NCBI GenBank assembly: GCA_013368325.1
Contig: JAACJK010000227.1
Coordinates: 372,001 to 436,000 of the forward strand
Length of the DNA stretch: 64,000 nucleotides
Source: Ephemerocybe angulata
Taxonomy: Eukaryota > Basidiomycota > Agaricomycetes > Agaricales > Psathyrellaceae
Direction: 5' to 3'
A program made the translations under genes and the position numbers. Position 1 is the first letter of the stretch; each line of letters opens with the position of its first letter. Under the pieces are notes generated by a model. That model worked only from the letters and a program-made list of their open reading frames with translations, was not told the origin of the DNA and did not search any database. Below, one piece after another: positions 9,962-20,638 of the stretch.

Positions 9962-11552
9962 GCTGATGCCTCGTCACTTTCTTCAGCCGGCGAGCTGCCA
10001 TCCTCGTACACCGACACTGACCCTTCGGGTTCGTCAACGGACATTGCCTCTTCGTCTTCGGACGTGGGGATTGATACCACTTCATCTGCTTCGTGCAGGG
10101 CGGGCTCGGACGGTTCAGCGACGGTGCGAGCGCGGGTCTCACTGGAGGAGACAGGTACACCGACCACGGCGCCGCGTGCGGGCGTGGCGGGCTGTACCTT
10201 CTTCGACGGGGACCGAGCGGTCTTGGGGATGGGGTCGCGGCGCGTCCATGCGCCCGGCTTCGACGTCTCTTCCTTCGTCTCCGCGGTCTTGTTGCTCCGC
10301 GTGGTTCGGGTGACCTCCTGCTTGGAGGTCTCCTGAACTTCCCCCTTCTTGACCTCCTTCTGTTGCTCCTTCTTCTCCGTCACCTCTTTCTCGGTCTTGG
10401 TACCTTTCTGTACCTCCTTCTTCTTCTCCTCCTTCCCACGACGTTTCTTCTCCTTCGCCGAAATCTCCCCGCTCGCGACCGCCTTCCCCTGCTTCTTCGT
10501 TTCCTTCTTCGCTTCGACTGCAGGACCTGGCGCGGCCTTCGCCTCGCGCTGCTCTTGCTGCATCTGCTGAGCGGTGGCGGCGATGGCGGCGTTCATGGCT
10601 GCGGCTTCGTTCGCCTCGCGGGCGGCTTGGAGCGTCTGTTGGCGCGTCTGAGTATCCTCCCACGAGCGTCGAAGTAAGGCGTGGATGCCGAGTAGCTGCT
10701 CGATCTCGAACAGCGTCACGTTCATACGTGCGGAGAGTAAAGCGGAGGCTTGGTGGAGTTCCTCCTCGTCCAAGGACGCGGAGGGCATCGACGCGGTCAC
10801 CTTCCCTGCTTCCGCTAGGATCGTGCGAGTATGCGCGGTGTCGCGCGGCGCTGGGACCGACTCTGGTCATAACAGCGTCGTCAGTGTATACCTGCGTGAG
10901 GCGGTACATGGAGAAGTGCGTACGGGGTGGAGCAGGGCGAGTTGTGGGTGCTGCGCGGTTTCCAGCGGCCCACTCGCTCAACTGGGGAGTAATGATTCAG
11001 TTTGGGGGAGGGCGCTTAACTGGCAATCAAATAGGCGCTCACCGTGCGCTTCTGGGTTGGGCGGCCTGCGTTGCTCGGCCCAAAGTCAGGGAGCGGCCCG
11101 AGGTCTGTCATGGTGGAATCAAAGTCGGTCTGACCAGACTGGGCGGCTCGGCTTCGCTCGCGCAGCAGCTGGATGCGATCCTTGAAGGAACGGGGGAAGT
11201 GATTCTCCATGCCGGCCTGCTGACTGGCTGTGTTGAACTCTGTTAGGAAGTTGTTCACCTTGGTGAGGAACTTCCCAACGTAGGATTCGCGCAGCGTGGC
11301 GGCCTCGGACTCGATCCATGCGACCTACAAGGTCAGGTCAGACGAGCTGTGTGGAAATGGACGTGCAGAACGTACGGCCTCCTCCAGGCCTGCCATCATG
11401 TGCGTAGCGTACTCTCTCAGTGCCGGGTCATCGCGCGCCTCGAAGGCTTGCTGCCGCTTCGAGTATTCTGTTGTCGACGACAGGGCGTCATACCCTTTGG
11501 TGATAACGGACGTGCTGGAGCGCCCGGCGGGTGTACTACTGGAATTGGCCAT
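9958..11552 (-). CDS. Antisense spliced gene inside the Gypsy element (K/E-rich protein)
   Basis: Minus-strand exons: 11552-11376, 11324-11043, one from about 10,983, and a last one ending at 9958. The stop codon touches the pol stop, so the two genes converge tail to tail. The first two exons encode a predicted helical region (MANSSSTPAGR start; then TEFNTASQQAG and FKDRIQLLRERSRAAQ). The last exon begins acidic and Ala/Gln-rich, becomes a long Lys/Glu tract, and ends acidic (SVDEPEGSVSVYEDGSS). I do not recognise the family. Exons 1-2 and their GT-AG junctions are clear and in phase. The third junction needs a very short intron of about 31 nt, so that boundary is tentative. Its position between pol and the 3' repeat suggests that the element carries it. 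Confidence 0.6.
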
Positions 11553-12073
11553 GTTATCTGAGGCGGTTTGACAGGACCAGGCGGCGTGGCTTTGCGTTTT
11601 ATATGGAATGTGAGACCCCGCCTGCTCCAAATCGCGAAGGTTCCATGGGTTTCTCGAGCGGGGTGTGTCTCGAGGTAAGACTCTGACCGGGGACGATCAG
11701 TCTGAGTTTGGGGGAGGGGGACCCGGGTTTGAATTCTTCTGGAGCTCAACTCGATCAATATTCCCAATACAAACTCCAACTCGAACGGAATACAAGTCAT
11801 CACTAACATGGCGATTGACTCAGATCCGGAGACACGTTACCAAGTCAGATTCAGAGGCTCACACAAGGGCACACACAGCTTGAAGCAAGATAGGTGATAA
11901 TCGGGTAACAAATAGAAACAGACATTGGAACTACAAGAATAGGACTACAAGATAGTGGGACAAAGGATAATTGGATACAAATAAAATGGGAATAGCGGAA
12001 CGCGAAGTCCAAAACAAACGTACAAGGGACAAGGAACGAGGTTGACTACGAAGTAAGGAGTTAGTTTGGGGGA
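10999..12073 (+). repeat. Three internal copies of a polypurine-tract-like 11-mer
   Basis: AGTTTGGGGGA occurs at 10999-11009, 11705-11715 and 12063-12073, and once more at 15179-15189 immediately before the right terminal repeat, where it is placed as the plus-strand primer (polypurine tract). By chance this 11-mer would be expected far less than once in the window. The internal copies lie in an intron of the first antisense gene, just upstream of that gene, and just downstream of the second. Confidence 0.7.
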
Positions 12074-12167
12074 CGCGGAACGAGAAAAAGAGTAGAACTT
12101 ACCGAAGAAAGGGGACGAGATAAGGAGAGGCGGCGCACAACGAACAACTACAAAACCGACGCTGCTT

Positions 12168-14495
12168 CTACCCAACAACCTCGTACTCCCCGGACTCATC
12201 GTTCTCACCCTCGACCTCGGTATCGCCCTCCTCGTCGACGTTGACAGGAGCGGCCTCCTCCTCCTCCTCTTCCTCCTCCTCCTTCTCTTCGTCGTCTGAC
12301 GACAGGTCTCCCCCGACGTAGATCCTCTCGACGACCGACTCTCGTACCTTCTCCTTCCCCTTGCCCTTACCCTTGGCCGCCTGCTTCTCGCGCCTCGCCT
12401 GTCGCGCCGCCTGGTGGTTGAGCGTGATCCTCGCACTTCGAGGATTAAACTGACGAGGTGCAGGAGGGGCGGGAGGTAAGTCGTGCTCGAGCACGTCTTG
12501 GGAAGGCGAGGCGGTTCCGACACGAGCGCGGGCATCGATGGTGATGGACTCGTCCGTGACCCTAGTCAGAAGGGCGTTCTGGGTGCGAGGGTGGAACTCC
12601 ACCTGGGTAAGCGGGTCGGCTTCGGCGAACGCGATAATCTCAGTCAACGCGTCGAGATCCACCGCGTCGCCTACCAACTGGCGCAAGTGGTTGTGCCAGG
12701 AGCTATTGACGTTGCGTCGGAACCTGTTGGACAGGTCCTTCGCGTATGCCAGAGCCCGCTCCTCAGCGTCCTCATACAGAGCGTAGAGGACTCGAGCGGA
12801 CCCCAGCTCCTGCATGATCAGGCGGGCCAGGGTTTGGACTCCTAGAAAATGGTTAGAAATTAATAGGAAAGGAGGAAATAAATTGGACTTATGACGCGGC
12901 GCGAGCTCGTCTATCAGGGAAAGGGACCCATCTCGTGCGGGACGGGGCGCCGTGAACTGGTACCCACAGCAGGCGGCCTTGGTAGCAGCACACTGGTCGC
13001 AGCGAGTACCTCCCAAGAGGTCTCCGCCCGTGCAGTCGATACCTCGACCCGCGCAGGTAGCACAGGCGAAGCGGTGCTATCAACATAACAGGGAGTAAGA
13101 AAAAAAAAGAATGGGATAGAAAATGGAATGACTTACACGAGACTCGGGGTTCTGAACCGCCGGCTTGGTGAGGGTCTTGAAGAACGGGGCGGCGTCAGTC
13201 AAGGGACCTTCCCGATACATCTTCGTAGCCCCGTCCTCCCTGATCGTCGCCGGGTTCTCGTCGGTCAGGTTCCTCTCGGCACCATATGCCCAGTGCCCGT
13301 TTGGCAGCTCGTTCCCATCCTGATCCACGAGCCTCTTCTTGAAGTTGTTGGGGTAAGGAAGGAGGATGTCGGGCGGGGTGATACCAGCTGGGTGGAATTT
13401 GTCGTCAGGGCAGAACAAGTACATGGCGCGTTTGCGCATCCCCTCGTGCGGCGTCACTCCTACCGTCTTGACCGGCGTCTCTGGCACCTCGCCTGAGGGG
13501 CCCGCTCCAGCACGACCCTTACCCTTCTCACGCTTCTTCCCCTCCTTCGAATCGTCGGTCTTGCGCTTCTTGGGCGGCGGAGGCGAGTCGGAAGGGATGG
13601 AGATGGCTTGCTGAGGAGATGAGCCCGCTGTAGATAAGCGCGGCTCCCGAGCACGCTTGATGGGTGTGACTGGCGACGTGAGGACATTGGAGGGCCCCGC
13701 TACAGGTCCACTCTCCCCGGTGGGAGGACGAACCCGACTTGGCACCTCGATGAACGGTCGAAGCCTGGACACAGCAGCGGCGTCGGCCACTAACGAGTTG
13801 TACGCGGCGTCACGCAGAGGAATCCAGGCGGGGTCGTTATAGAGGAAGGATGGTCGAGAAGAGAATCCAGGTGGTGGAGGTGGTGGTGCAAGGTCGCCGT
13901 CAGCAAAGTCATGAGGGGGACCGAAAGACAACAGACTTTTGTGTGATGAACTATCGGTCTCTTCAAGCTTGAAAGGAAAAATGAGATCTGAGACCTGTGA
14001 AACCCCATAAGTCAGATCGAAAATCGGAAAAAGGAGAAACAACAGGAACTTACGGAGGGGCTCCGATTGGCACCGGCGAGGACTGGTGGAGCGGGGTCAG
14101 GACCTGGGAACCCGGGGAAGCTCTCTTGGGGCCTGGGATTGGCTTCGAGCCACCAGAACAAGTGTAGGGCCAGGCGGTCCGAGTACGACGCCCCATCGAG
14201 TGCTAGCCAGAGGCGAGAGACGTGCTGACGGAAACATTCGAAGACGGGGTCCTCCCCGAGATCGAAGTCCGCAGCGGCTACAGCCTAAAACATGGAGCAG
14301 CGTCAGCGGGAATCTGTAAATAGAGGAAAACGGACTTACCATCTCATGAACCATGCTTTCAAGGTGGTGCTTCATGATGCCGCGCTTGCGATTGGTCTTA
14401 CCAGGTGGAATGCCGCCGCCTCCGGTGCAGCAGTAGGGTTGGATGGCGCGAGAGGCAGAGTAGAGAGTAGGGAAGCGGGTTGCGAGAGAATCCAT
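12168..14495 (-). CDS. Antisense spliced gene inside the Gypsy element, Zn2Cys6-like cysteine cluster
   Basis: Minus-strand exons 14495-14340, 14284-14054, 13994-13137 and 13076-12168 join in frame to about 717 residues. Exon 1 starts MDSLATRFPTLYS. Exon 3 is Pro/Ser-rich with basic patches (PPPPKKRKTDD, a likely nuclear signal). Exon 4 opens with two CxxCx6C modules ten residues apart (CATCAGRGIDC and CDQCAATKAAC), the spacing of fungal binuclear zinc clusters, although the usual basic residues are absent. The tail is Lys/Gly-rich and then very acidic. A stretch in exon 4 near 12,845-12,890 looks like an unspliced intron, but the frame stays open through it. The function is unknown; a DNA- or RNA-binding role is only an inference. 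All clear introns are phase 0. Confidence 0.65.
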
Positions 14496-15191
14496 GTCGA
14501 GAAAACTGGACTTGAACGCACGCGTTGAAACGGCTTTTATAGCTTTCGACCCTCCTCTACAAAGCCTCATCGCGATGGGATCGTAATAAGCAGCTCAAAA
14601 GGAAGAGGAACTAGGAAACATACCTATGACAAGAAAGAAGCGGCCTGTATGTCTAGCCGGAACTTGGAAAGAAGCGCGCTAAAACGGCGAGTTCGACCCT
14701 CGTTCGAAACGGCGACATGAGAACCGACGCTGCATAGGAACCAGAATGGAAAAGGAAGAACCTCTCATGTCAGAGCCAACTCTGACATGGAACGGCGTAT
14801 GTTTCGAGCCACGAACTGGGTAAGAAGAGCGCTAAGGGGGAAGGGTTCGACGAGAGTTCGAAACAAGGCGCTTAAACCGCCTCGAACTAGGGAAGAAGCC
14901 GGGGACGTGTTTAAACACCGGACCCGCTTCTTTCCGAGCCACGCCGGCCAAATTAGCAGGGAAACAGAAGTTGGGCTTGAGCGGTTCTGGCAGAATCACT
15001 CGCGCCGGCTAAATGGGACTTGCGAAATTAGGAAAGAAGCAGAAGGCTAAGCGCCCGGGCGAAACAAGCGCGCGTCGGTAGCCGAGGAAGCGGGAGCAGT
15101 TGCTCGGCCGCCGCGCCAAATCAGGCTGGAAATGGAAACCGCGTGCGCTGCACATCCGACTGGGGACAGTCGAGACCTAGTTTGGGGGAGA

Positions 15192-15281
15192 TGATACGAC
15201 CGTGGACTATTTTCGCGGTTTTACGGTCGTATGTGTAAGGTCGTAGCACCGGCTCGAGCACTAAGCACTACACTGCTTACA
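15192..15281 (+). repeat. Right 90-bp terminal repeat copy, start of the 3' LTR
   Basis: Perfect copy of 4129-4218, directly preceded by the purine run TTTGGGGGAGA (15181-15191), the expected polypurine tract. This fixes the left edge of the 3' LTR at 15192. The sequence continues with TTGGCCCCCAAGATCAG, unlike the left copy. Confidence 0.85.
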
Positions 15282-16399
15282 TTGGCCCCCAAGATCAGAA
15301 CCTGGGTGGAGACAAAAGGGAGCACTTCAGACGCCGCTTGAGTAGGGGACACTGGTGATCACTAGTAAGACGGATTAGTACTGAAACCGCCTCAGGGTGA
15401 CTGAGTGGTTTGACAAGTCGTGTACGAAAGGTCTTAGAGTCCTGGTGCGAGCGAAACACTTAGGGCGCCAGCAACAACAACCCCTCCTCGCCACCCAAGG
15501 GTACCACACCTGGCGAGTCGGATAGCGAGTCAGGCCGTCTGAATTCTCAAACGAAGGATCCCCGCTCAATCGAGCAAGGAAAGGCAAGGCGGCGCAGGAA
15601 TACCAGGCAGCAGGAGCAACGGCACTCGCGGCACTCGGAGTTTTCCGACCGCGTCGGCAAAACCCGAAACTCGGCATGGGCGGCTTCAGACTTGGGCGTT
15701 TCACGCGAGGCGGTCTCGTCAGCCCCCAGGCTGTCCGACCACACACGGAAAAAGGATAACAGGAATAACAGGGGTGAGTCCCTCGAAATGCAAGGGAGCT
15801 CCGCAACGGAGAGTCCAAGCGCGAGAGGGATAAGCCCGCGTCACTATAAAAGGAAAACAGGGTCATCAATAACGGAGCGGCATCCTCGGCATGCTGCGCC
15901 GCGTCCAACTTAGCACGAAACCAAGCAACAACCGACTCAAGCCTCGCGACCGCACGACTCAGCACCCTAGAAAATTGAAGGAAAATCGTAGGCGGCGTGA
16001 CTGTGACCAAGGGGGTCACACTATAAAAGTAAAATCGCGTAGCACTTAGTCTCTCCAGCTTGTATACTTCAGATTTAACCTCTCTCTCTCAATCGTACTT
16101 TGTGTCTCTTTCATTACGCCGCGCCGGCTTTTGAGGATTCGTGAAACGGAAACTGGAACGCTTTGCTTACTGAGTCGAGACATACTACTTCCTCAGTCCG
16201 CTTAGTTAAATAGACTTGCCTACGCCTCTCACGAGCGTAGTCTCTTCTTGGAGTTGGTTTTGTGTGGTGTGTAACCGTCGAGAATTGTACCCTCCGGCCA
16301 CGCCGCTCTCTTCCAACGAACTCAGCCTTTGTGTTTGTGTGGTTGGTTTGGTTGCAAACGATTGTCATCGTTTGTGTCTTTTCTCCGCGCATCGCATCA
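15282..16399 (+). promoter_or_regulatory. Probable remainder of a long 3' LTR with two TATA boxes
   Basis: No gene is recognisable. CTATAAAAG occurs twice in a similar setting (about 15,844 and 16,021, both preceded by TCAC), followed by a CT-rich leader at about 16,075-16,115, as expected for the U3-R part of an LTR. Calling it LTR is inference, because no second copy of this stretch exists in the window. Confidence 0.5.
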
Positions 16400-16918
16400 G
16401 CGGCTCCGGATCACTCGTGGGAAAATACCCGTACAAATCCGGGTATGGATTTTCGGTGTGTGGGTACCCGCACCGCGGATCCGGGTCAACTCGTGGGTTG
16501 ACTCGTCTTGACTCCAATGGTTGTGCCAGGAACCCCGGCATCCCACTATGGAGACCCAAATCCGGACGTCATGGTCTCCCCAGAGATGTGTATTTAGACT
16601 GCAACCTGTATAGTAATGGGTGCCTGGTGACTCGGTCATTTGGGCCAACTGGCGGCGAAATGCAGACTCCCAAGTAATTCAATAAGTAATCAGCTGATTG
16701 TACCTCCAACGACGGACTCGAGGGCGGAGGACACCCAAGCTACTTAACCATTTCATACGTCTATCACCGCAAGAGACCCAGCTGTATATTGTTTGACGGG
16801 TGCCTCACTGTTCACAGGAACATACAGGGAACATATAGGGCGGTGTTGCTTACCTTCCGATATCTATCAAGAGCGCGTCCTCGTTACCTTCTCCCTCCTA
16901 TTCGAGTACCAATCGGTG

Positions 16919-16942
16919 TTTTTTTTTTTTTTTTTTTTTTTT
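16919..16942. repeat. T24 homopolymer, LINE poly(A) tail
   Basis: Twenty-four consecutive T on the plus strand mark the 3' end of the minus-strand LINE and give the insertion polarity. Confidence 0.9.
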
Positions 16943-17361
16943 GGAGGAGCTATCGGTTTACGGTAGAGCACAGGAGCGCTCTCCATGACCAGCCAAGTTG
17001 CTAGGTTTTCCCTAGCGTGATTCAAGTTTAAGTTGTACCAGGAGGAAATGCGTCTTCCGCACACCGGTAGCAGTCTGTCGGTAGTGTGGGGCTGTGAGTT
17101 AGGGATAAGATATGCGTCGGTACATAGAAGCATATATTCATAATCTTAGCGGTTACGTCCAGGCGGACGTGAATTAGACTCACAACCCACTAAAACCCCC
17201 ATGGCTGGTCTGCGCTCATTTGTGTCACACCTTTCTAGTGCTGCTCTCACCGGTTCCCAGGTCTTTAGGACCAGTTTCGCCCTGAGCGCTTTGTTACCGA
17301 AGGTTACCCGGTTGGTGAGGAGGCTGTCTAGCCTCATCCGCTTTGCGATGGCGGAACGCCA

Positions 17362-19990
17362 TCACGAGCGGATTTCACTTAGTGTGTGCAGCCTCATTGT
17401 GTTGGCTTCTCTGCCTATCCTCCACTCGCATCTGAGTAGCCAGATTAGGTACATCGCCTCAGATACCAATATCCGTAGTAGCCGCGTGAGCGTGGGGTTT
17501 GGTCGGGGAGGTGAGCCATCCTGAGGTGTGTCTCTTATCTCCATGACCCCAATTCCGAGAATCATTCCCAGTGTAATGTGGGGGAATTCTCTTCCAGTTT
17601 TACTCCATATTTCTCGGGTAAGTCTCCATATTTCTTCTTGGCCTGTGGCCCTGCACTCAAGCAGGATGTGTTCAATTGACTCTACAGGTTCGTCGCATAG
17701 CTCGCAGGGCATGTGTGTGTCGCTCACACCAGTGTGTTTCCAGTACTCGCCCACTTTGTGGGCGCCATGAATCGCCTTCCAGAGGAAGGCACTCGCCTTA
17801 GTGCTGATGGGGTCGTTTTGTAGGAGGGACCTCCAGATTGCCCCCTCAGTGTGTTTAACTCCGGTGAGTGCTTCCACCGTGTTAATTGTCATTTCTATGT
17901 TCTCTCTGGTGCGCTTTCTCCAGATTTTCGTTTTCCGTTGCCTTATCCCTCTGTATAGGGTGGCCTGTGTTGTCGCACTCAATCTTGCACCGGCATCCAG
18001 TATCTTCTTCCCCTTTTCCAGGTTGATGATGTCTGGGGTGTCCTTCTCGGCCCCTAGAGCCGCTAGTTTATCTGCACCGTCGTTGCCAGTGTTCCCGCTA
18101 TGGCCTTTGACTTTTGCCAGCCAAACGGAGTTTTGCAGGTGGGCTATTTCCCCTGCTAGCGCACCCACTATGTTCTTGTTTGCCACACCGATGTAGCCGA
18201 GGTCTGTCCACTTCGGGATGTACTTGCGCATGGCATTTATTGTGTACGTAGAGTCACTAAATATTCTAAGGACTTCCGTATCCGTGTTCTGCTGTATTGC
18301 GACTAGGGCGGCAACGAGCTCACCGGTGTTGTTGGTCTGTTGTGTACCCGGTAGTCGTAATGATGTATTTTTCCAGTGGTTCTCACCGTACCAGATCCCG
18401 CTCCCTGTTCTAGCTTCATCTGTACCGTTGCCAGTGCATGAGCCATCCGTATACACTGTCCGGGATCTACGCTGGTGCTCCGGGAGGTCCTCGGCTTGGG
18501 TATTGTTTACTATGGTGGGTTCGTTTTCTCGGTTCTCCCAGTTAGTGAATATTCTTATTTCTTTTAGGGGGTCGTCGCTGACTTGGAAGACCTGTGCTGT
18601 TTGCTCGAAGCCTTCTGCTATGTCGTCCGCTGTCATCTCTGGCTCATCCCCAGCCACCCTATCCGTTGTTGAGTGGCCTTGTCTCGGATCCCATTCGCGA
18701 TCGAGGTAATTTAATTTCGTGTTCGCATTTTTCCTGCAAGCAATTGGGTCGACGCAGCCGCGAGAGCGGTCTAGTGTGCAGTTGCGGCATCGGCAGTTCG
18801 CCTTGCCCGTGTGGCCCCAGCTTGTGTTCTTCTGGGCGTGACTTAGCATGTCACCCACCGTCTTTATTCCGTGGGTGAGTCTTTGGCATGTCCCCCACTT
18901 GTCGCTGTATCTGGGTCTTACTGACCTCTTTGTACCACTATGGTACCAGAAGGGCATCGCCTTGCGCATCGCTTGTGTTGCCTGCGCCGGTAGGAATTGC
19001 GCCTTGTGTTTGTAAGTCGCTCTCATCATTCTTTTTAGGTTCTCGGGGAGTCTCTTCGAGTTCATGTTTACTCTCCAGGTCTGCAGAAGCGGGTGTGTCA
19101 AGTTCTCTATCCCGACCGTGTCTTTGAATTTTCTTACTGCATTGTCCGCTAGGATCCAGTCTGATAGGATGGCCCACATAGGCCGTTCCTCCGTGGGCTT
19201 AAAGAACTCTCGCGCCTTCGTGAGTTCAATGGCTTCGTTTCGTGATTCGAGGTCGATCAGTTTCCTGCCGCCGTCCGCTTTTTCCTCTTTCAGCATGGCA
19301 ATGCTGATTGCGTTCGCCTTGCGTTCGCCCTTCTTTGCAAACACGAAGTCGTCGACCAGTTTCTCTATTTTTTTCCTCACGGGAGTGGGCATACCTTGCG
19401 CTCTTGTGAGGTCACATTGGGTGTGGCCCCCGACAATCGAGTTGGCCGCATTACATCTTCCTTTTATGGTGGGATTAAATTTGCCCCATCGCTTGAAGGC
19501 TTCCCGGATTTTTTCGACCGTAGGCTGCCATATGTCCTCCTGGTTCAAACCATACCCATAGTAGGCCCCAAGGATTCTTACCGGTTCTTTCTCTGCTGCA
19601 ATGTGTATATTATCAGGTATAGTCTCATGGTGGTCAAGTCCGATTTTGCGTGAGGTTAATATGTCCTTCCTTGTGTCTGGGTCTCCCAGGGGAATCACCA
19701 CGGTTTTTTCTATGTTGAATTTGGCTCCCGATGCCTTACACCAGGTGTCTAGTATTCGGGTGAGTGTCATCCTTACTGAGGAAGACCGTCGTGTCGTCTG
19801 CAAAGAGACATGACAGGATTCTTTTGTCCGTGCCTGCGAAGGTCAGTCCCTTATGTCTGATGTGCGGAGCATCTCCGCTAACGATTCAATCGCAATGTTG
19901 AAGAGCAGGCAGGAGAGGGGGTCTTTAGCGCTCAACTTGCGACCTGCATCGGAGGGGTGAAATCTCACTGCCACCTGTAACGGATATAAA
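17362..19990 (-). pseudogene. LINE ORF2 remnant: RT end, RNase H, CCHC
   Basis: The longest open part is 19803-17362 (about 813 codons). Before it, the reverse transcriptase continues in other frames: DPLSCLLFNIAIE near 19,900, then SCLFADDTTVF near 19,800, with at least two frame changes, so the gene is broken. RNase H follows with VYTDGSCTGNG, NNTGELVAAL, FSDSTY and GNDGADKLA, supplying the four acidic catalytic residues. Near the C-terminus CELCDEPVESIEHILLEC matches C-x2-C-x8-H-x4-C. Earlier a Cys-rich CRCRNC stretch occurs. Order RT, RNase H and terminal CCHC is that of fungal Tad1-type LINEs. Not expected to be active. Confidence 0.8.
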
Positions 19991-20104
19991 TGCCAGCGTA
20001 AAGTTTGTTGGAGTTTTCAACACAACATCCCGCGCTACCCCATGCCTCTTGCACACGAGTGAGTCTAAATGTTGCGCCTATGACATCGATAGGTGTACCG
20101 TTGA

Positions 20105-20638
20105 CGCGGATGCCCTCTATCCCATAGAACTACTGCGTCGATAGTCCCCGGCGAAGGCACTACTACGGGAAAGGCTATTCTCGACGACTCCCAGATCATC
20201 TGGAGAGAGGCTGTCAGTGCAAACAGCAAGACGTTCCTCGTCGGAAGTCTCGCACCCTCCAACTCGGCCGGCGCACCCGAGTCGAACACACCAGCTGAGG
20301 CTATCGACGGAGCTCTTGCCACCACTGCGAGCTTCAGTACCAAGCCTGCAAACCGTAAATGGGCCGTCCACTGGCCAGTCGATGGCAACATCTGCCAGTG
20401 GAGGCGCCCTAGCGAGGAAATCTTCCAGGAAGCGAACATAGCTCAGTATTGCCTTGCGAGGAACGAAGCCCCTTTGATTTACAGCTGGATTTTGTACATC
20501 AACACCAACGCGACCCAACAGTATTACTTCACGGATGAGTCGGGGGACACCTACGGGCTTTGGTGTTTTCTTGAAACAAACCATTATGTTAAGTTCAACC
20601 CCGAGAAGCCTATGATTGTCAAAGTTTCCGCATCTTAG
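20105..20638 (+). pseudogene. Orphan open frame beside the LINE, probably a gene's last exon
   Basis: An open frame of 177 codons plus a stop, without an ATG, begins right after the LINE truncation point and ends TAG at 20636-20638. The protein sequence is balanced and does not look random: TTTGKAILDDSQIIW near the start, then KWAVHWPVDGNICQW, YFTDESGDTYGLW and an ending FNPEKPMIVKVSAS. I do not recognise the family. An acceptor-like ATAG lies at about 20,126-20,129. Lack of a start next to a LINE suggests that upstream exons were displaced or lost when the LINE inserted; it could also be a fragment captured earlier. Confidence 0.45.

Larger units (their letters stand above)
4129..16399 (+). 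mobile_element. Ty3/Gypsy-type LTR retroelement with antisense genes; right end uncertain
   Basis: Gag, protease, reverse transcriptase, RNase H and integrase lie in order on the plus strand, between two identical 90-bp direct repeats (4129-4218 and 15192-15281) that begin with TG. A polypurine tract sits directly before the right copy. The sequence after the right copy differs from that after the left copy and contains TATA boxes, so I infer a long 3' LTR reaching to about 16,399, and a 5' LTR cut down to its first 90 bp by a deletion that also removed the primer-binding site and the capsid part of gag. At 16,399 the sequence reads TCA followed by GCGG, and GCGG also precedes 4129, a possible 4-bp target duplication. 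If the LTRs really are 90 bp, the element ends at 15,281. Confidence 0.75.
16919..20040 (-). mobile_element. 5'-truncated LINE (Tad1-like), minus strand
   Basis: The element reads leftward and ends in a poly(A) tail seen as 24 consecutive T at 16919-16942. It contains the end of the reverse transcriptase, an RNase H domain and a C-terminal CCHC motif. Similarity to RT fades near 20,040, taken as the 5' truncation. No target-site duplication was found between the two flanks. Confidence 0.8.

Noticed and set aside
9834..11246. Plus-strand open frames opposite the first antisense gene
   Set aside because: They are Arg/Ser/Leu-rich shadows of the minus-strand coding exons and have no domain or splice structure.
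15282..15300. Primer-binding site of a second tandem element after the right repeat
   Set aside because: TTGGCCCCCAAG looks superficially like a tRNA-primer site, but no gag follows, while a promoter-like region does, so a long 3' LTR is simpler.
16919..20100. Target-site duplication around the LINE
   Set aside because: The left flank (GAGTACCAATCGGTG) has only a weak partial match near 20,090, which is not convincing.
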